In this document: piece by piece, positions 16,417-24,504 of the stretch
Position numbering within the stretch: the stretch's first letter is position 1
Layout: each line of letters starts with the position of its first letter
Origin: Pseudomonadota bacterium
Lineage (GTDB): Bacteria; Myxococcota_A; UBA796; SXON01
Length of the DNA: 64,000 nt
Assembly: GCA_030685065.1 (NCBI GenBank)
Contig: JAUXQH010000122.1
Coordinates: 1 to 64,000, forward strand
Direction of reading: 5' to 3'
Position numbers and translations under genes: made by a program
The notes under the pieces: generated by a model
The model's database searches: none
Told to the model about the DNA's origin: nothing
What the model saw: only the letters and a program-made list of their open reading frames with translations

Positions 16417-18300
16417 ATGGATCACCCCTACGCCTACGCCATCGCGCTGCTCGCGATCTCGGTCGCCGTCGCGGCGCTCGAGGCGCTGTTCCCCTGGCGC
16501 AAGCAACAACGTCAGCTCCGCCCCGGCCTGCTCGGTGACCTCGCCCACCTCGTGTTCAACGGCCACTTCCTCGGCGTCATCTTCTTCGGCGTCGCGACCA
16601 CGCACCTGCTGCCCCCCGTAGACCGGCTCCTCGGCGGCGCGGGCCTCACCGAGGCCGTCTACCGGGGCGCGGCGGGCGGGTGGCCGCTCTGGGTCCAGAT
16701 CCTCGTGGCGCTGTTCGCCGTCGATTTCCTCCAGTGGATCGTGCACAACCTGCTGCACCGCGTGCCATGGCTCTGGGCCACCCACCAGTGCCACCACAGC
16801 ATCGTCGACGGCGAGATGGACTGGATCGTGTCCTTCCGGTTCCAGTGGACGGAGGTGGTGGTCTACCGGGCGGTCCTCTACCTCCCGCTGGCCTTGCTGG
16901 GCTTCGATCCACGTGCGGTCTTCGTGCACGCGGTGTTCGGCACCCTCATCGGCCACCTCAACCACGCGAACCTGAACTGGGACTACGGTCCGCTCCGCTA
17001 CGTGCTCAACAGCCCCCGCATGCACATCTGGCATCACGACTACGAAGGCGGCGCGCGCACCACCGTCAACTTCGGCATCATCTTCAGCGTGTGGGACTGG
17101 ATCTTCGGCACGGCGAAGATGCCCGACCACCCGCCCGCGCGGCTCGGCTTCCACGGCGTCGAGTCCTTCCCGACCGATTTTCTCGGCCAGATGGCGTGGC
17201 CGCTCCAGCGGCTCGCCCCCGCCGCGATCACCCAGCCGGTGGCCGGGCTCGTGGGCGGGGCGCTGATCCTGTTCGGGTGGTGGGCACACGAGCCGCACGC
17301 CACCGCCGCGACCGCGGGCCTGTCGCTCTTCGGCGAGACCCTCGCGGCCTCCCAGCCCGCCGGGGCTGCGGCCGGGGCCTACGCTCGCACCCCCGAGGAC
17401 GCGGATCGGGCGCGCGATCGGTTCGGCGAAGCCGCGCGCGGCGCCGGGTACCTCCACCCCGAGGCGATGGTCGACGTGGGCGAGCTCGCCGCCGCCCTCG
17501 GCGGTGGCCGGCTCGTGGTCCTCGACGTGCGGAAGGACGAGGACTACCTCGCCGGGCACATCCCCACCGCTCGCCTCGTCCGCCGCGTCGACTACGCCAC
17601 CGATTCCGAGGTGCCCGGCCTCTCCCGGCCCGCGGACGAGCTCGAAGCCGCGTTGCGCCGATGGGGCGTCGACGCGGGGGACGAAGTGGTCGTGTACGGA
17701 GACGGCAGCGAGGCGTACCGGCTCTGGTGGACCCTCCGCGAGGTCGGGGGCCTGACCACGCGGGTGATGGACGGCGGCATCCAGGCCTGGAAGGCGGCCG
17801 GGCGCGCGGTGGCCGAGGGCGCGGGGACCGCGGTCGATCCGGGGACGATCCCGCTGATTCCTGCGGCGTCGGCGGCCCTGCGCTGGGCGGACGTGCAGGC
17901 GCGCCTCGGCGACGCAGAGCGCGTCCTCCACATCGACGCCCGCACCCCCGAGGAGTTCTCCGGGGAGATGCGCCACGCCGAGGCCGCGCGCGCCGGGCAC
18001 ATCCCCGGTGCCGTGCTCCAGCCCTGGACCACCCTCACCGTGGGGGGCTCCGAGGACGTGCGCCTCCGCCCGGTCGCGGCGCTCCGTGCCGACTTCGAGG
18101 CCCTCGGCGTCGGCGCCGCGGACGCCGTCGTGACCTACTGCCAGAGCGGCACGCGCTCGTCGGTGACGTGGTTCGGGTTGTGGCAGGCGGGCTTCGCGGA
18201 GGGGCGCACCGTCCTGAACTACCAGGGATCGTGGGCGGACTACAGCCGGACGGCCCTCCCGGTGGAGCTCGGCGCCGCTCCCGGCGGAAGTCTAGGATGA
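16417..18300 (+). CDS. Sterol desaturase/fatty-acid hydroxylase fused to tandem rhodanese
   Basis: A 627-residue fusion. The N-terminal 300 residues form a di-iron membrane hydroxylase of the sterol desaturase family, with histidine motifs HNLLH (about 109-113), HQCHH (about 124-128), NHAN (about 183) and WHHDYEGG (about 205), spread among membrane helices. After a linker with another hydrophobic patch, the C-terminus carries two rhodanese domains (about 352-470 and 485-620). The first has lost its active Cys (YGDGSEAYR in its place). The second keeps it in YCQSGTRSS (Cys about 574), which matches the usual inactive/active tandem of sulfurtransferases. Lipid hydroxylase and sulfur carrier in one chain is unusual. 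The stop overlaps the next start (ATGA), so it is translationally coupled to the glycosidase. Substrate unknown; a sulfur-containing lipid is a speculation. Confidence 0.85.
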   Translation: MDHPYAYAIALLAISVAVAALEALFPWRKQQRQLRPGLLGDLAHLVFNGHFLGVIFFGVATTHLLPPVDRLLGGAGLTEAVYRGAAGGWPLWVQILVALFAVDFLQWIVHNLLHRVPWLWATHQCHHSIVDGEMDWIVSFRFQWTEVVVYRAVLYLPLALLGFDPRAVFVHAVFGTLIGHLNHANLNWDYGPLRYVLNSPRMHIWHHDYEGGARTTVNFGIIFSVWDWIFGTAKMPDHPPARLGFHGVESFPTDFLGQMAWPLQRLAPAAITQPVAGLVGGALILFGWWAHEPHATAATAGLSLFGETLAASQPAGAAAGAYARTPEDADRARDRFGEAARGAGYLHPEAMVDVGELAAALGGGRLVVLDVRKDEDYLAGHIPTARLVRRVDYATDSEVPGLSRPADELEAALRRWGVDAGDEVVVYGDGSEAYRLWWTLREVGGLTTRVMDGGIQAWKAAGRAVAEGAGTAVDPGTIPLIPAASAALRWADVQARLGDAERVLHIDARTPEEFSGEMRHAEAARAGHIPGAVLQPWTTLTVGGSEDVRLRPVAALRADFEALGVGAADAVVTYCQSGTRSSVTWFGLWQAGFAEGRTVLNYQGSWADYSRTALPVELGAAPGGSLG

Positions 18301-19373
18301 TCGCCGAGCCTTCACGCCGAGACCTCTTGCGGGGCGCGATCGCGGCCGTCGCGACGGTGGGGCTGGGCGGCGCCCTCGGCGTCCATGCGGCGGGCGCGCC
18401 GCCGCGCCCCTCCCTCGCGGGGGTGCACCGGCCGCGCGGCTTCTCGCTCGGGCTGTTCGCGAGCGACCCCGGATGGGACTACGGCCCCATGCTCGCCGAG
18501 ATCGCCGCGCGCGGCGCCACCGACGTGATGCTCGTGCCCGCCTGGTACCAGGACGACGCGCGCGCCTCCCGCATCACGCCGGAGCCCGGCCGCTCGCCCG
18601 CCGACGACACCGTGCGGCGCGCGCTCCGCCAGGCGCGAGAGCTGGGGCTCCGCACCGCGCTCATGCCGATCGTGCGGCTCCGCTCCGAGGGGCCCGGCCG
18701 GTGGCGCGGGGCCATCGCCCCCGCCGCGGGGGTGGACGCCTGGTTCGCGGACTACGCGCGCTACGTCCTCGGCATGGCGCACCTCGCGGAGGAGGGGGGC
18801 GCCGCGCGCTTCGTGGTCGGCAGCGAGCTGGTCTCGTTGGAGGCGGCCGAGGGGCCGTGGCGCCGCCTCATCGGCGGGGCGCGGGCGCGGTTCGGCGGGC
18901 GCCTCCTCTACTCCGCGAACTGGGACCACGCGGACGCGCTCCCCTTCGCCGACGCCCTCGACGAGATCGGCGTCAACGCCTACTTTCCGCTCGCGACCGA
19001 CGATCGGCGCCCCTCGCCGGCGGCCCTGCGCGACGCCTGGCGAGCGCCCCGACGGGCCTTCACCGCCCTGAAGCGCCGGCACGGCAAGCCGCTCGTCGTC
19101 ACCGAGGTCGGCTACCCCGCGCGCCGAGGCGCCGCGCGTGCACCCTGGCAAATCGATCCGGCGGCTCCCGTCGACGTGGCGCTCCAGGCGGATCTGCTCG
19201 ACGTCGCCTGCGAGGCCCTCTCCGACCCGGCCGTGGTGGACGGCCTGTTCGTGTGGAACTGGTTCGGATACGGCGGCCCCTCGGACGGGGGGTACTCGCC
19301 CCGCGGCAAGCCGGCGGCGGCGCGGGTCGAGCGCTGGCTGCGCCGAATGGAAATTGGGGAGCGACTGGCATGA
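18297..19373 (+). CDS. Tat-exported TIM-barrel glycoside hydrolase, GH113-like
   Basis: A 358-residue protein with a Tat signal (SRRDLLRGAIAAVATVGLGG) followed by a TIM-barrel glycosidase of the type seen in GH113 and related clan GH-A families. Candidate acid/base and nucleophile glutamates are in VVGSELVSLE (Glu about 177) and VVTEVGYPAR (Glu about 269), with SANWDHAD and VNAYFPL between them. FVWNWFGYGGPSDGGYSPRG near the C-terminus also fits. The start ATG overlaps the TGA of the desaturase-rhodanese gene, and its own stop overlaps the ArsR gene start in the same ATGA fashion, so the three are one operon. Polysaccharide specificity is not readable. Confidence 0.75.
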   Translation: MIAEPSRRDLLRGAIAAVATVGLGGALGVHAAGAPPRPSLAGVHRPRGFSLGLFASDPGWDYGPMLAEIAARGATDVMLVPAWYQDDARASRITPEPGRSPADDTVRRALRQARELGLRTALMPIVRLRSEGPGRWRGAIAPAAGVDAWFADYARYVLGMAHLAEEGGAARFVVGSELVSLEAAEGPWRRLIGGARARFGGRLLYSANWDHADALPFADALDEIGVNAYFPLATDDRRPSPAALRDAWRAPRRAFTALKRRHGKPLVVTEVGYPARRGAARAPWQIDPAAPVDVALQADLLDVACEALSDPAVVDGLFVWNWFGYGGPSDGGYSPRGKPAAARVERWLRRMEIGERLA

Positions 19374-20077
19374 CACCGAGCGAAGCCCTGCGGATCAAGA
19401 ACGAGGCCATCGCCCGGCTCGCGCAGGCGTTCACGAACCCCGTGCGCCTCCGGCTCCTCGGCATCCTCAACCAGGGCGAGGCGTCGGTCGAGGTGCTCGC
19501 CGAGAAGACCGGCCAGAGTGGTGCGAACACGAGCGCCCAGCTCCGGCAGCTCGCGTCCGCCAACGTCGTCGTGGCGCGGAGGGAGGGCCGCCACATCTAC
19601 TACCGGCTCGCCAGCCCTGGGGTCCGGCGCCTCTGGAAGTCCCTGCAGGAGGAGGCGGCCGCGTCTTCGCCCGCCCTGCGCGAGCTCGTCCGTGACTGGT
19701 ACGGGCCCCTGGACCCCGACGACGTCGCCGCCGCCCGCGTGCTGATGGCCCGCGTGGTCGCCGGGGAGGTGACGCTGCTCGACGTGCGCCCACCGGACGA
19801 GCACGCCGCGGGGCACCTCCCGGGCGCACGCAACATCTCCGCCGACACGATCGAGGCCGTGGTGGACACCCTGCCGCCCGGCCGGCCCGTCGTCGTCTAT
19901 TGCCGTGGCCGCTACTGCGTGCTCGCCGCCGACTGCGTGCGGCGCCTGCAGGGCCGGGGGGTGGACGTTCGCAACCTCGCCATGGGCGTGGCGGATTGGG
20001 AAGCGGCGGGGCTGCCGGTGTCGAGCTCCGCGGCGTCGCGCCCGGCCGTCGCCCTCCCGGAAAACACCACCGCGTGA
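19370..20077 (+). CDS. ArsR-family regulator fused to rhodanese
   Basis: A 235-residue regulator. The N-terminal winged helix (about residues 15-85) has FTNPVRLRLLGIL, ANTSAQLRQLASANVV and REGRHIYYRL, the standard ArsR/SmtB layout. The C-terminal rhodanese domain (about 125-215) has LLDVRPPDEHAAGHLPGA and the active loop VYCRGRYC. The only cysteines are 178, 183 and 189, all in the rhodanese part; the HTH part has none. Persulfide sensors of the BigR/SqrR/YgaV group use two Cys in the HTH domain, so if this protein senses sulfur it must do so through its own rhodanese. It ends an overlapping three-gene operon and is the likely reader of the palindromes at 16341. Confidence 0.88.
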   Translation: MTPSEALRIKNEAIARLAQAFTNPVRLRLLGILNQGEASVEVLAEKTGQSGANTSAQLRQLASANVVVARREGRHIYYRLASPGVRRLWKSLQEEAAASSPALRELVRDWYGPLDPDDVAAARVLMARVVAGEVTLLDVRPPDEHAAGHLPGARNISADTIEAVVDTLPPGRPVVVYCRGRYCVLAADCVRRLQGRGVDVRNLAMGVADWEAAGLPVSSSAASRPAVALPENTTA

Positions 20078-20234
20078 CGGGCTGCGTCGCGCGCGTACCT
20101 CCGGGAGCAGGGAGGGATCGTGGCAGCAGCCCGAGCTGGCGGGGACACGTTCGAGCCTCCTGTGCGGGACGAGGTCGACACGAAAATCCACGGCTCCACC
20201 AGCGAGGATTGGGCCCGGCTACGCGTGGGCGTTC

Positions 20235-21431
20235 CTACCCCGCCTTGATCTCGGTCCAGATCTGGTCCCAGGCGCCCGACGCCCCGGCCAGGTCGGACTG
20301 GAACTCGAGCAGCTTCATCTGCTCCTCCGTCGGGTAGGGCACCGGCTTGGCCATCTTGGCGGTGGCGGCCGCGTTCGGCGAGCCGTAGCCGGTGAAGTCG
20401 GAGATGGCCGCGCCAACGTCGGCACGCAGGATGTAGTCGAGGAAGGCGTGTGCCGCGCGGGGGTTCGGGGCGCCCTTGGGGATCACCATCGAGTCCGCCC
20501 AGATCACGCCGCCCTCCTTGGGGAGGATCCAGTCGATCTTGTCGTTCTCCGCCTTGGCCTGGAGGGTGTCGCCGTTCCAGAGCTGGGCGATCCACACGTC
20601 CCCGGCGACGAGCTGGCCCTTCACCGGCGCGCTGACGTAGCTCTGGAGCAGGGCCTTGGCGGTGAGGGCGTCGGCCTTGGCGGCCGCGAGATCCTCGGGG
20701 ACGGACGAGTTGAGCGACTTGCCCCGGAACTTGAGCCACGCCCCGATGACGTCGCGCATGTCGTCCATCATCGTCATCTTGCCCTTGTACTGGGCATCGT
20801 GGAACACGGCCCACGAGTCGGGCGGCGCCTTGACCTTGTCGGCGCGGTAGGCGATCCCGGTCATGCCCCACTGCCAGGGCACCGCGTACGCATCGGTGGG
20901 ATCGAAGGCCATCTTGCGGAACTGCGGCGCGACGTTTCCGAGGTTGGGGATGTACTTCGGGCGCAGCTCCTCCAGGAGCTTCAGCGCGAGGAGCACCTGG
21001 ACCGCGTAGCCGGAGGGGCACACGAGATCGTAGCCGCTGGCCCCGGCCTGGAGCTTGGCGATGAGCTCCTCGTTCGACTCGAACGTGTCGTACGTGACCT
21101 TGACGCCCGACTCCTTCTCGAAGTTCGCGACGGTGTCCTCGGCGATGTAGTCCGACCAATTGTAGATCTTGAGCTCCTTCTCCAGCTCGCCGAGGTCGGG
21201 CGGGCCCGCGGGCTTCACCACGGCGGCTCCGGTAGGAGCCTTGGGGGTCTCCGGGGGCGCCTCGCTGCCGCTGCACGCCTGGAGGACCGCGGCGATGCTG
21301 GGCAGGCCGAGGCCGAGGGCGAGGGCGCCCCGCACGAAGGAACGACGGTCGACGCGGCCGTCCGCCAGCCCATCCGCGAGGGCGAGCGTCTGCTGCGCGA
21401 GGGTCTTCTTGGAGGTGGAATCGTCGGACAT
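20235..21431 (-). CDS. potD: Polyamine ABC transporter, solute-binding lipoprotein (PotD-like)
   Basis: A 398-residue PotD/PotF-type binding protein. A hydrophilic lead of about 28 residues precedes RRSFVRGALALGLGL and a lipobox-like VLQAC, so it is a lipoprotein that may leave by the Tat route. The mature start ELKIYNWSDYIAEDTVANFE and later VPWQWGMTGIAYR, GDVWIAQLWNGD and IPKGAPNPRAAHAFLDYIL are typical of spermidine/putrescine binding proteins. It is the last gene of a potA-potB-potC-potD order on the minus strand, 22 bases after potC. Spermidine versus putrescine preference cannot be decided. Confidence 0.92.
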   Translation of the reverse strand: MSDDSTSKKTLAQQTLALADGLADGRVDRRSFVRGALALGLGLPSIAAVLQACSGSEAPPETPKAPTGAAVVKPAGPPDLGELEKELKIYNWSDYIAEDTVANFEKESGVKVTYDTFESNEELIAKLQAGASGYDLVCPSGYAVQVLLALKLLEELRPKYIPNLGNVAPQFRKMAFDPTDAYAVPWQWGMTGIAYRADKVKAPPDSWAVFHDAQYKGKMTMMDDMRDVIGAWLKFRGKSLNSSVPEDLAAAKADALTAKALLQSYVSAPVKGQLVAGDVWIAQLWNGDTLQAKAENDKIDWILPKEGGVIWADSMVIPKGAPNPRAAHAFLDYILRADVGAAISDFTGYGSPNAAATAKMAKPVPYPTEEQMKLLEFQSDLAGASGAWDQIWTEIKAG

Positions 21432-21453
21432 GGGGGCTCCCGAGGGGATGGAA

Positions 21454-22242
21454 TTAGTGGGGCTTGGGCGCGCGGGTGAGGCGGTCGGAGATGTAGATCA
21501 TCGTCGTCGTGGCGACCAGCACGATCGTACTGATCGCGTTGATGCTCGGCTCGATGTTCTTCCGCACCATGCCGTACACCACGATGGGAAGGGTGCTGGT
21601 GCCGGGGCCCGACACGAGCGAGGTGATCACGAAGTCGTCGAAGGACATGGTGAACGCGAGCAGCGCCCCGGAGAGGATGCCCGGCCAGAGCTGCGGCACG
21701 GTGACCCGCCAGAACGTGGTCCACTCGTCCGCGCCGAGGATGAGCGCCGCTTCTTCGAGCGAGCGGTCCATGCCCTCGAGGCGCGCCCGCACCACCACCG
21801 TGACGTAGGAGATGTTGAACGCGACGTGCGCGAGGATGATCGTCCCGGTGCCGAGCGGTACGCCCATCGCGACGAACAGCAGCAGCAGCGAGATGCCGCA
21901 CACGATCTCGGGGGTCACCACCGGCACGTAGACGAGGCCCTCGAGCACGGTGCGCGCGGTGAGGCGGTGCCGCGCGAGCCCCATCGCGAGCAGCGTCCCG
22001 AGGATGGTCGAGATCACGGTGGACGCGCCGCCCACCACGAGGCTGCGCTGGAGCGCGTGGAGGATGTCGTCCCGCTCGAGCAGGCGCGTGTACCAATGCA
22101 ACGTGAAGCCCGACCACTCGGTGGAGAACTTCGAGTCGTTGAAGGAGAACAGCACCAGCACGAGCATGGGCGCGTGGAGGAAGAAGTAGACCAGCCCGGT
22201 GACCGCGAGGACCCAGGCGGGGAGCCGACGTTGCCCGTTCAC
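21454..22242 (-). CDS. potC: Polyamine ABC transporter permease (PotC-like)
   Basis: A 262-residue inner-membrane permease with six predicted helices. The opening helix VLAVTGLVYFFLHAPMLVLVLFSFN and the EAA loop (LEGMDRSLEEAALILGADEWTTFWRVTVP, in pieces) that docks on the ATPase identify a binding-protein-dependent transport permease. GTG at 22242 is chosen because GGAGG lies six bases upstream; an in-frame ATG at 22266 would overlap the potB stop without a ribosome site. It lies 13 bases after potB and is followed by potD. Confidence 0.92.
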   Translation of the reverse strand: MNGQRRLPAWVLAVTGLVYFFLHAPMLVLVLFSFNDSKFSTEWSGFTLHWYTRLLERDDILHALQRSLVVGGASTVISTILGTLLAMGLARHRLTARTVLEGLVYVPVVTPEIVCGISLLLLFVAMGVPLGTGTIILAHVAFNISYVTVVVRARLEGMDRSLEEAALILGADEWTTFWRVTVPQLWPGILSGALLAFTMSFDDFVITSLVSGPGTSTLPIVVYGMVRKNIEPSINAISTIVLVATTTMIYISDRLTRAPKPH

Positions 22243-22255
22243 TTGGTTCCTCCGA

Positions 22256-23254
22256 TCACAGGCCACCGCCCGGCGCGCGGTCGCGCATGCGCAGGTAGAG
22301 CGACACCGCCACGAGCACCCCCGACATCACGACGAAGCTCGCCGCCGCGCCGAACGGCCAATTGCGCGCGGTGGTGAATTGGTTCTGGACGAGGTTGCCG
22401 ATCATCATCTGCTTGGCGCCGCCGAGCAGATCGGAGGTGAGGTAGGAGCCGAGCGCCGGGATGAACGTGAGGAGCGAGCCGGCCGCGACGCCCGGCAGCG
22501 AGAGCGGCCAGATCACCCGCCAGAACCGGCTCAGCGGCCGGGCGCCGAGCACCTCGGCGGCTTCGAGCAAGGTGGGATCGAGCTTCTCCAGCGAGGTGTA
22601 GATGGGCAGGATCATGAACGGCAGAAAACCGTACACCAGCCCCGCCATGACCGCGCCGGGCGTGTAGAGCAATTCCAGCGGCTCGTCGATGAGCCCGATC
22701 GCCAGCAGCGCCGTGTTGATGAGCCCGCTGTCCCGCATCAGGAAGATCATCGCGAACGTGCGTACGAGGAAGCTCGTCCACAGCGGCACGATGACCATGA
22801 ACACCAGCACGTTCTTCCATCGGCCCGCGCTCGCGAGCGCCCACGCCACCGGGTAGCCGACCAACAGACAGAACAACGTGGCGCCCACCGACCACGCCAC
22901 GGTCCGCGCGAGGATCGTGAGGTACAGCGGGTCCATGAAGCGTTGGTAGTGCTCGAGCGTGAACGCCCACTCGATGCCGCCGTAGGTGCCGCGCTGCATG
23001 AACGAGGCGCCGAACATCATCGCGAGCGGCATGAGAAAAAAGACGACGAGAAACGTCAGCGCCGGGCCGACCTGCGACCAGCCGGCGTAGGAGGCTCGGG
23101 TGGCGAGCGCGCGGAAGACGCGACGGCGCGCCCGGACGAAGAGGGAGAGAGGGGGCCGTGGATCACATGCCTCCCTCGGGTGTCTCGGGGGCGTTGCGGG
23201 GGCGGAGCCCCCGCCCCAGGAACCACCAGAAACCAACGGATCGGCACCGCTCAT
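22256..23254 (-). CDS. potB: Polyamine ABC transporter permease (PotB-like)
   Basis: A 332-residue permease. After a hydrophilic, Gly/Pro-rich N-terminus the first helix is ALTFLVVFFLMPLAMMFGASF, and the EAA loop LDPTLLEAAEVLGARPLSRFW marks the ATPase contact site. The ATG at 23254 overlaps the potA stop (ATGA), which supports translational coupling. The first 25 residues are encoded by a GC-rich palindrome (GGGGGC-GGA-GCCCCC near 23194-23208) of the type found in dispersed repeats, so a repeat may have been captured into the 5' end of the gene. A downstream start near the Arg-rich segment VRARRRVFRALA is the alternative. Confidence 0.9.
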   Translation of the reverse strand: MSGADPLVSGGSWGGGSAPATPPRHPREACDPRPPLSLFVRARRRVFRALATRASYAGWSQVGPALTFLVVFFLMPLAMMFGASFMQRGTYGGIEWAFTLEHYQRFMDPLYLTILARTVAWSVGATLFCLLVGYPVAWALASAGRWKNVLVFMVIVPLWTSFLVRTFAMIFLMRDSGLINTALLAIGLIDEPLELLYTPGAVMAGLVYGFLPFMILPIYTSLEKLDPTLLEAAEVLGARPLSRFWRVIWPLSLPGVAAGSLLTFIPALGSYLTSDLLGGAKQMMIGNLVQNQFTTARNWPFGAAASFVVMSGVLVAVSLYLRMRDRAPGGGL

Positions 23255-24402
23255 GTGGGATCCTGCTCGAGGACCTGCACGTCCTCCGCGAACCAGGTCG
23301 CGCGCACCTTGTCACCGGCCTTCCACGCCAGCGGCCGCCGCAGTTGGCCCTCGTTCCGGGTCGCGACGACGAGCTCGCCGCCGCCCGCCACCGAGAGCTT
23401 CACGTGCAGCATCTCCCCGCGGTAGATCACGTGGGAGATCGTGGCGGGGAGCGAATTGTCGCCCTCCCCGTCGATATGGAGACGCTCGGGGCGGAGCGCG
23501 ACGTGCACGCGCGACCCAATCGCGGGGGCTCCCGCCGCGGGAACGGGCACGGAGAACAGGCCGGCCGGATGACAGACCGTGAGGCGCCCGCCTTCGACCG
23601 CCTCTACCCCACCCTCGAGGAAGTTCGACTCGCCGATGAACCGGGCCACGAACGGCGTGCGCGGGCGCTCGTAGATCTCGGCGGGCGTGCCGACCTGGGC
23701 GATGCGCGCGTCGGCCATGACCGCGATGCGGTCGGACATCGTGAGCGCCTCTTCCTGGTCGTGCGTCACGTACACGAACGTGATGCCCAGCCGCTTGTTG
23801 AGGACCTTGAGCTCCTGTTGCATCTCCTTTCGGAGCTTCAGATCGAGCGCCCCGAGCGGCTCGTCCAACAGGAGGATCGGCGGCTCCACGACCAGGGCCC
23901 GCGCGAGGGCCACGCGCTGGCGCTGTCCCCCGGAGAGCGCGGGCGGCAGCCTGTCCCCGAAGGTGCGGGCGTCGAGCTGCACGAGCTCCATCGCGCGGCG
24001 CACCCGCTCGGCGATCTGCGTCTTTCCCACGCCCCGCTGCTCGAGGCCGAACGCGATGTTGCGCGCGACCGTGAGGTGCGGGAAAAGCGCGTAGCTCTGG
24101 AACACCATGCCGAGGTCGCGCTCGTACGGCCGCAGGTGGTTCACGAGCTTTCCGTTCAGCCGCACCTCGCCGCCGTCGGTGTCCGGCTGCTCGAAGCCCG
24201 CGATCATGCGGAGCGTCGTGCTCTTGCCGCAGCCCGAGGGCCCCAACAGCGAGAAGAACTCGCCCGGGCGGATGGAGAACGAGATGTCGCGCACGGCGGC
24301 GCGGCTGCCGTAGGTCTTGCGGACCCGGGCGAATTCGACGGCGTAGTCTGGGTTGTTCGGGCTGCTCAACGGATGCGGGACCTCGGGCGCCGATGATGGC
24401 AC
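23251..24402 (-). CDS. potA: Polyamine ABC transporter ATPase (PotA-like)
   Basis: A transport ATPase of about 383 residues. Walker A is GPSGCGKST, the ABC signature is LSGGQRQRVALARAL, Walker B is ILLLDEPLGAL and the H-loop is YVTHDQEEA. The C-terminal third carries the TOBE-like regulatory domain (ARFIGESNFLEGGV onward, VHVALRPERLHID), as in PotA/FbpC-type proteins. The minus-strand frame stays open far upstream through the antisense of the MopE gene, so the start is uncertain: GTG at 24402 or TTG at 24369, neither with a good ribosome site. The next 100 bases up to the divergent MopE gene should hold both promoters. Confidence 0.9.
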   Translation of the reverse strand: MPSSAPEVPHPLSSPNNPDYAVEFARVRKTYGSRAAVRDISFSIRPGEFFSLLGPSGCGKSTTLRMIAGFEQPDTDGGEVRLNGKLVNHLRPYERDLGMVFQSYALFPHLTVARNIAFGLEQRGVGKTQIAERVRRAMELVQLDARTFGDRLPPALSGGQRQRVALARALVVEPPILLLDEPLGALDLKLRKEMQQELKVLNKRLGITFVYVTHDQEEALTMSDRIAVMADARIAQVGTPAEIYERPRTPFVARFIGESNFLEGGVEAVEGGRLTVCHPAGLFSVPVPAAGAPAIGSRVHVALRPERLHIDGEGDNSLPATISHVIYRGEMLHVKLSVAGGGELVVATRNEGQLRRPLAWKAGDKVRATWFAEDVQVLEQDPT

Positions 24403-24504
24403 GGATGGCGGCGGAAGGGGGCGGGGGGGTCGGTAAGCGGCCCGGTTCGCCGCGTTCGCGATTGCATCGGAGTTCGTGTAGGGTGCCGCTCTCCCCGGAT
24501 CCGC

